Positions 43,540-43,757 of a stretch of 43,757 bases of DNA are shown piece by piece. The notes below the pieces were generated by a model. The model saw nothing but the letters and a program-made list of their open reading frames with translations, did not search any database and was not told the DNA's origin. This DNA is from a virus: the IMG/VR virus record IMGVR_UViG_3300046010_009046, positions 1-43,757 of that record. One strand, given 5' to 3'. Numbering within the stretch: position 1 is the first letter of the stretch; every line of letters starts with the position of its first letter. A program made the position numbers and the translations under genes.

Positions 43540-43757
43540 ATGAACGGTTGGACGAATCGCGCTACTTGGCTTGTGAATGTCTGGTTCAGTCCCGAGAGCC
43601 GAGATGATGTTGAAAGGGCGCGTGGAGTGATCGAGGAAGCCGAAGACAATCTTCCCGACTTTCTGAAAGACTTTCTCTGCACTTCCGAAATCAATTGGGA
43701 AGAGCTTCTAAGTCACTTCGAAGACGAGGAAAAAGAAGACGAGGGAGAGTGTTCTTC
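43540..43757 (+). CDS. NGWTN-family protein, 3' end outside window
   Basis: At least 72 residues, still open at the window end. MNGWTNRATWLVNVWFS is close to the YNGWTNYETWNV start of a small phage and bacterial family (I recall it as DUF7249-like). The later INWEELLSHF also fits, and an acidic tail follows. ATG has AAGGAAAG upstream. Function unknown. Confidence 0.65.
   Translation, partial: MNGWTNRATWLVNVWFSPESRDDVERARGVIEEAEDNLPDFLKDFLCTSEINWEELLSHFEDEEKEDEGECS

Noticed and set aside
1-43757. tRNA genes
   Set aside because: I looked for GGTTCGA-type T-arms with matching acceptor stems and saw none outside coding frames. A tRNA search program would settle this.
1-43757. Prophage in a bacterial chromosome
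   Set aside because: No integrase, repressor, attachment site or bacterial housekeeping gene is seen, and the gene set is that of a lytic T4-related phage.

Overview
The window is part of the genome of a large, lytic, T4-related tailed phage (myovirus type), AT-rich and almost entirely coded on the + strand. The evidence is a gp61-type primase, a nucleotide block with ThyX and class I NrdA/NrdB, a T4-type late promoter box (TATAAATA at 14084), and virion-region proteins that I recognise as types seen in T4-like phages of aquatic bacteria. I see no integrase, repressor or tRNA gene. The host cannot be fixed from the sequence; a proteobacterium fits the DUF2591/NinX-like fragments and the sigma70-like promoters.

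Layout. (1) 1-6085: virion-associated genes, including a P-loop kinase-like protein cut by the window edge, a recognisable structural family (1505), a protein with a large internal duplication (2807) and a protein with an embedded HicA-like domain (4083). (2) 6087-8234: lysis block with i-spanin, o-spanin, GH19 endolysin and two small membrane proteins, closed by a terminator hairpin. (3) 8294-13608: primase, ThyX, NrdA, a small membrane protein, NrdB and a GIY-YIG nuclease. NrdA carries an unexpected insertion of about 55 residues. A second GIY-YIG gene follows, the only minus-strand gene. (4) 14122-21008: closely packed small genes, among them a nucleotidyltransferase-like protein, an SPFH/prohibitin-like membrane protein and a DUF6915-like protein. 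(5) 21036-33595: a dense accessory region of small genes, many behind their own strong sigma70-like promoter, with a dispersed paralogue family (MNERI...KFAELIVREC...HFGVE), an HNH endonuclease, a DUF3307-like membrane protein and GC-rich inserts. (6) 33634-39121: a 5'(3')-deoxyribonucleotidase followed by eight genes made of 23-residue MORN-like repeats (HREDGPA...WYLNG), some fused to unrelated partners and one truncated. (7) 39118-43757: more one-promoter-one-gene units, and a 309-base gene-free stretch holding two copies of a 32-base hairpin repeat and a candidate structured RNA.

How the parts fit. Regions 1-2 look like late functions and region 3 like replication and nucleotide supply, to which the deoxyribonucleotidase may add. 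Regions 5-7 look like early accessory genes. The most unusual feature is a recurring cassette boundary in which the end of one gene, an A-rich block close to GTNGYAAAAAACAAC, a TTGACA-17-TATAAT promoter, a related leader and a ribosome site come together. It recurs about fifteen times and may help genes shuffle as units. The MORN-like and MNERI families show duplication, fusion and decay at the DNA level, so this end of the genome appears to be under active rearrangement. Functions given for named families rest on recalled motifs, not on a database search.
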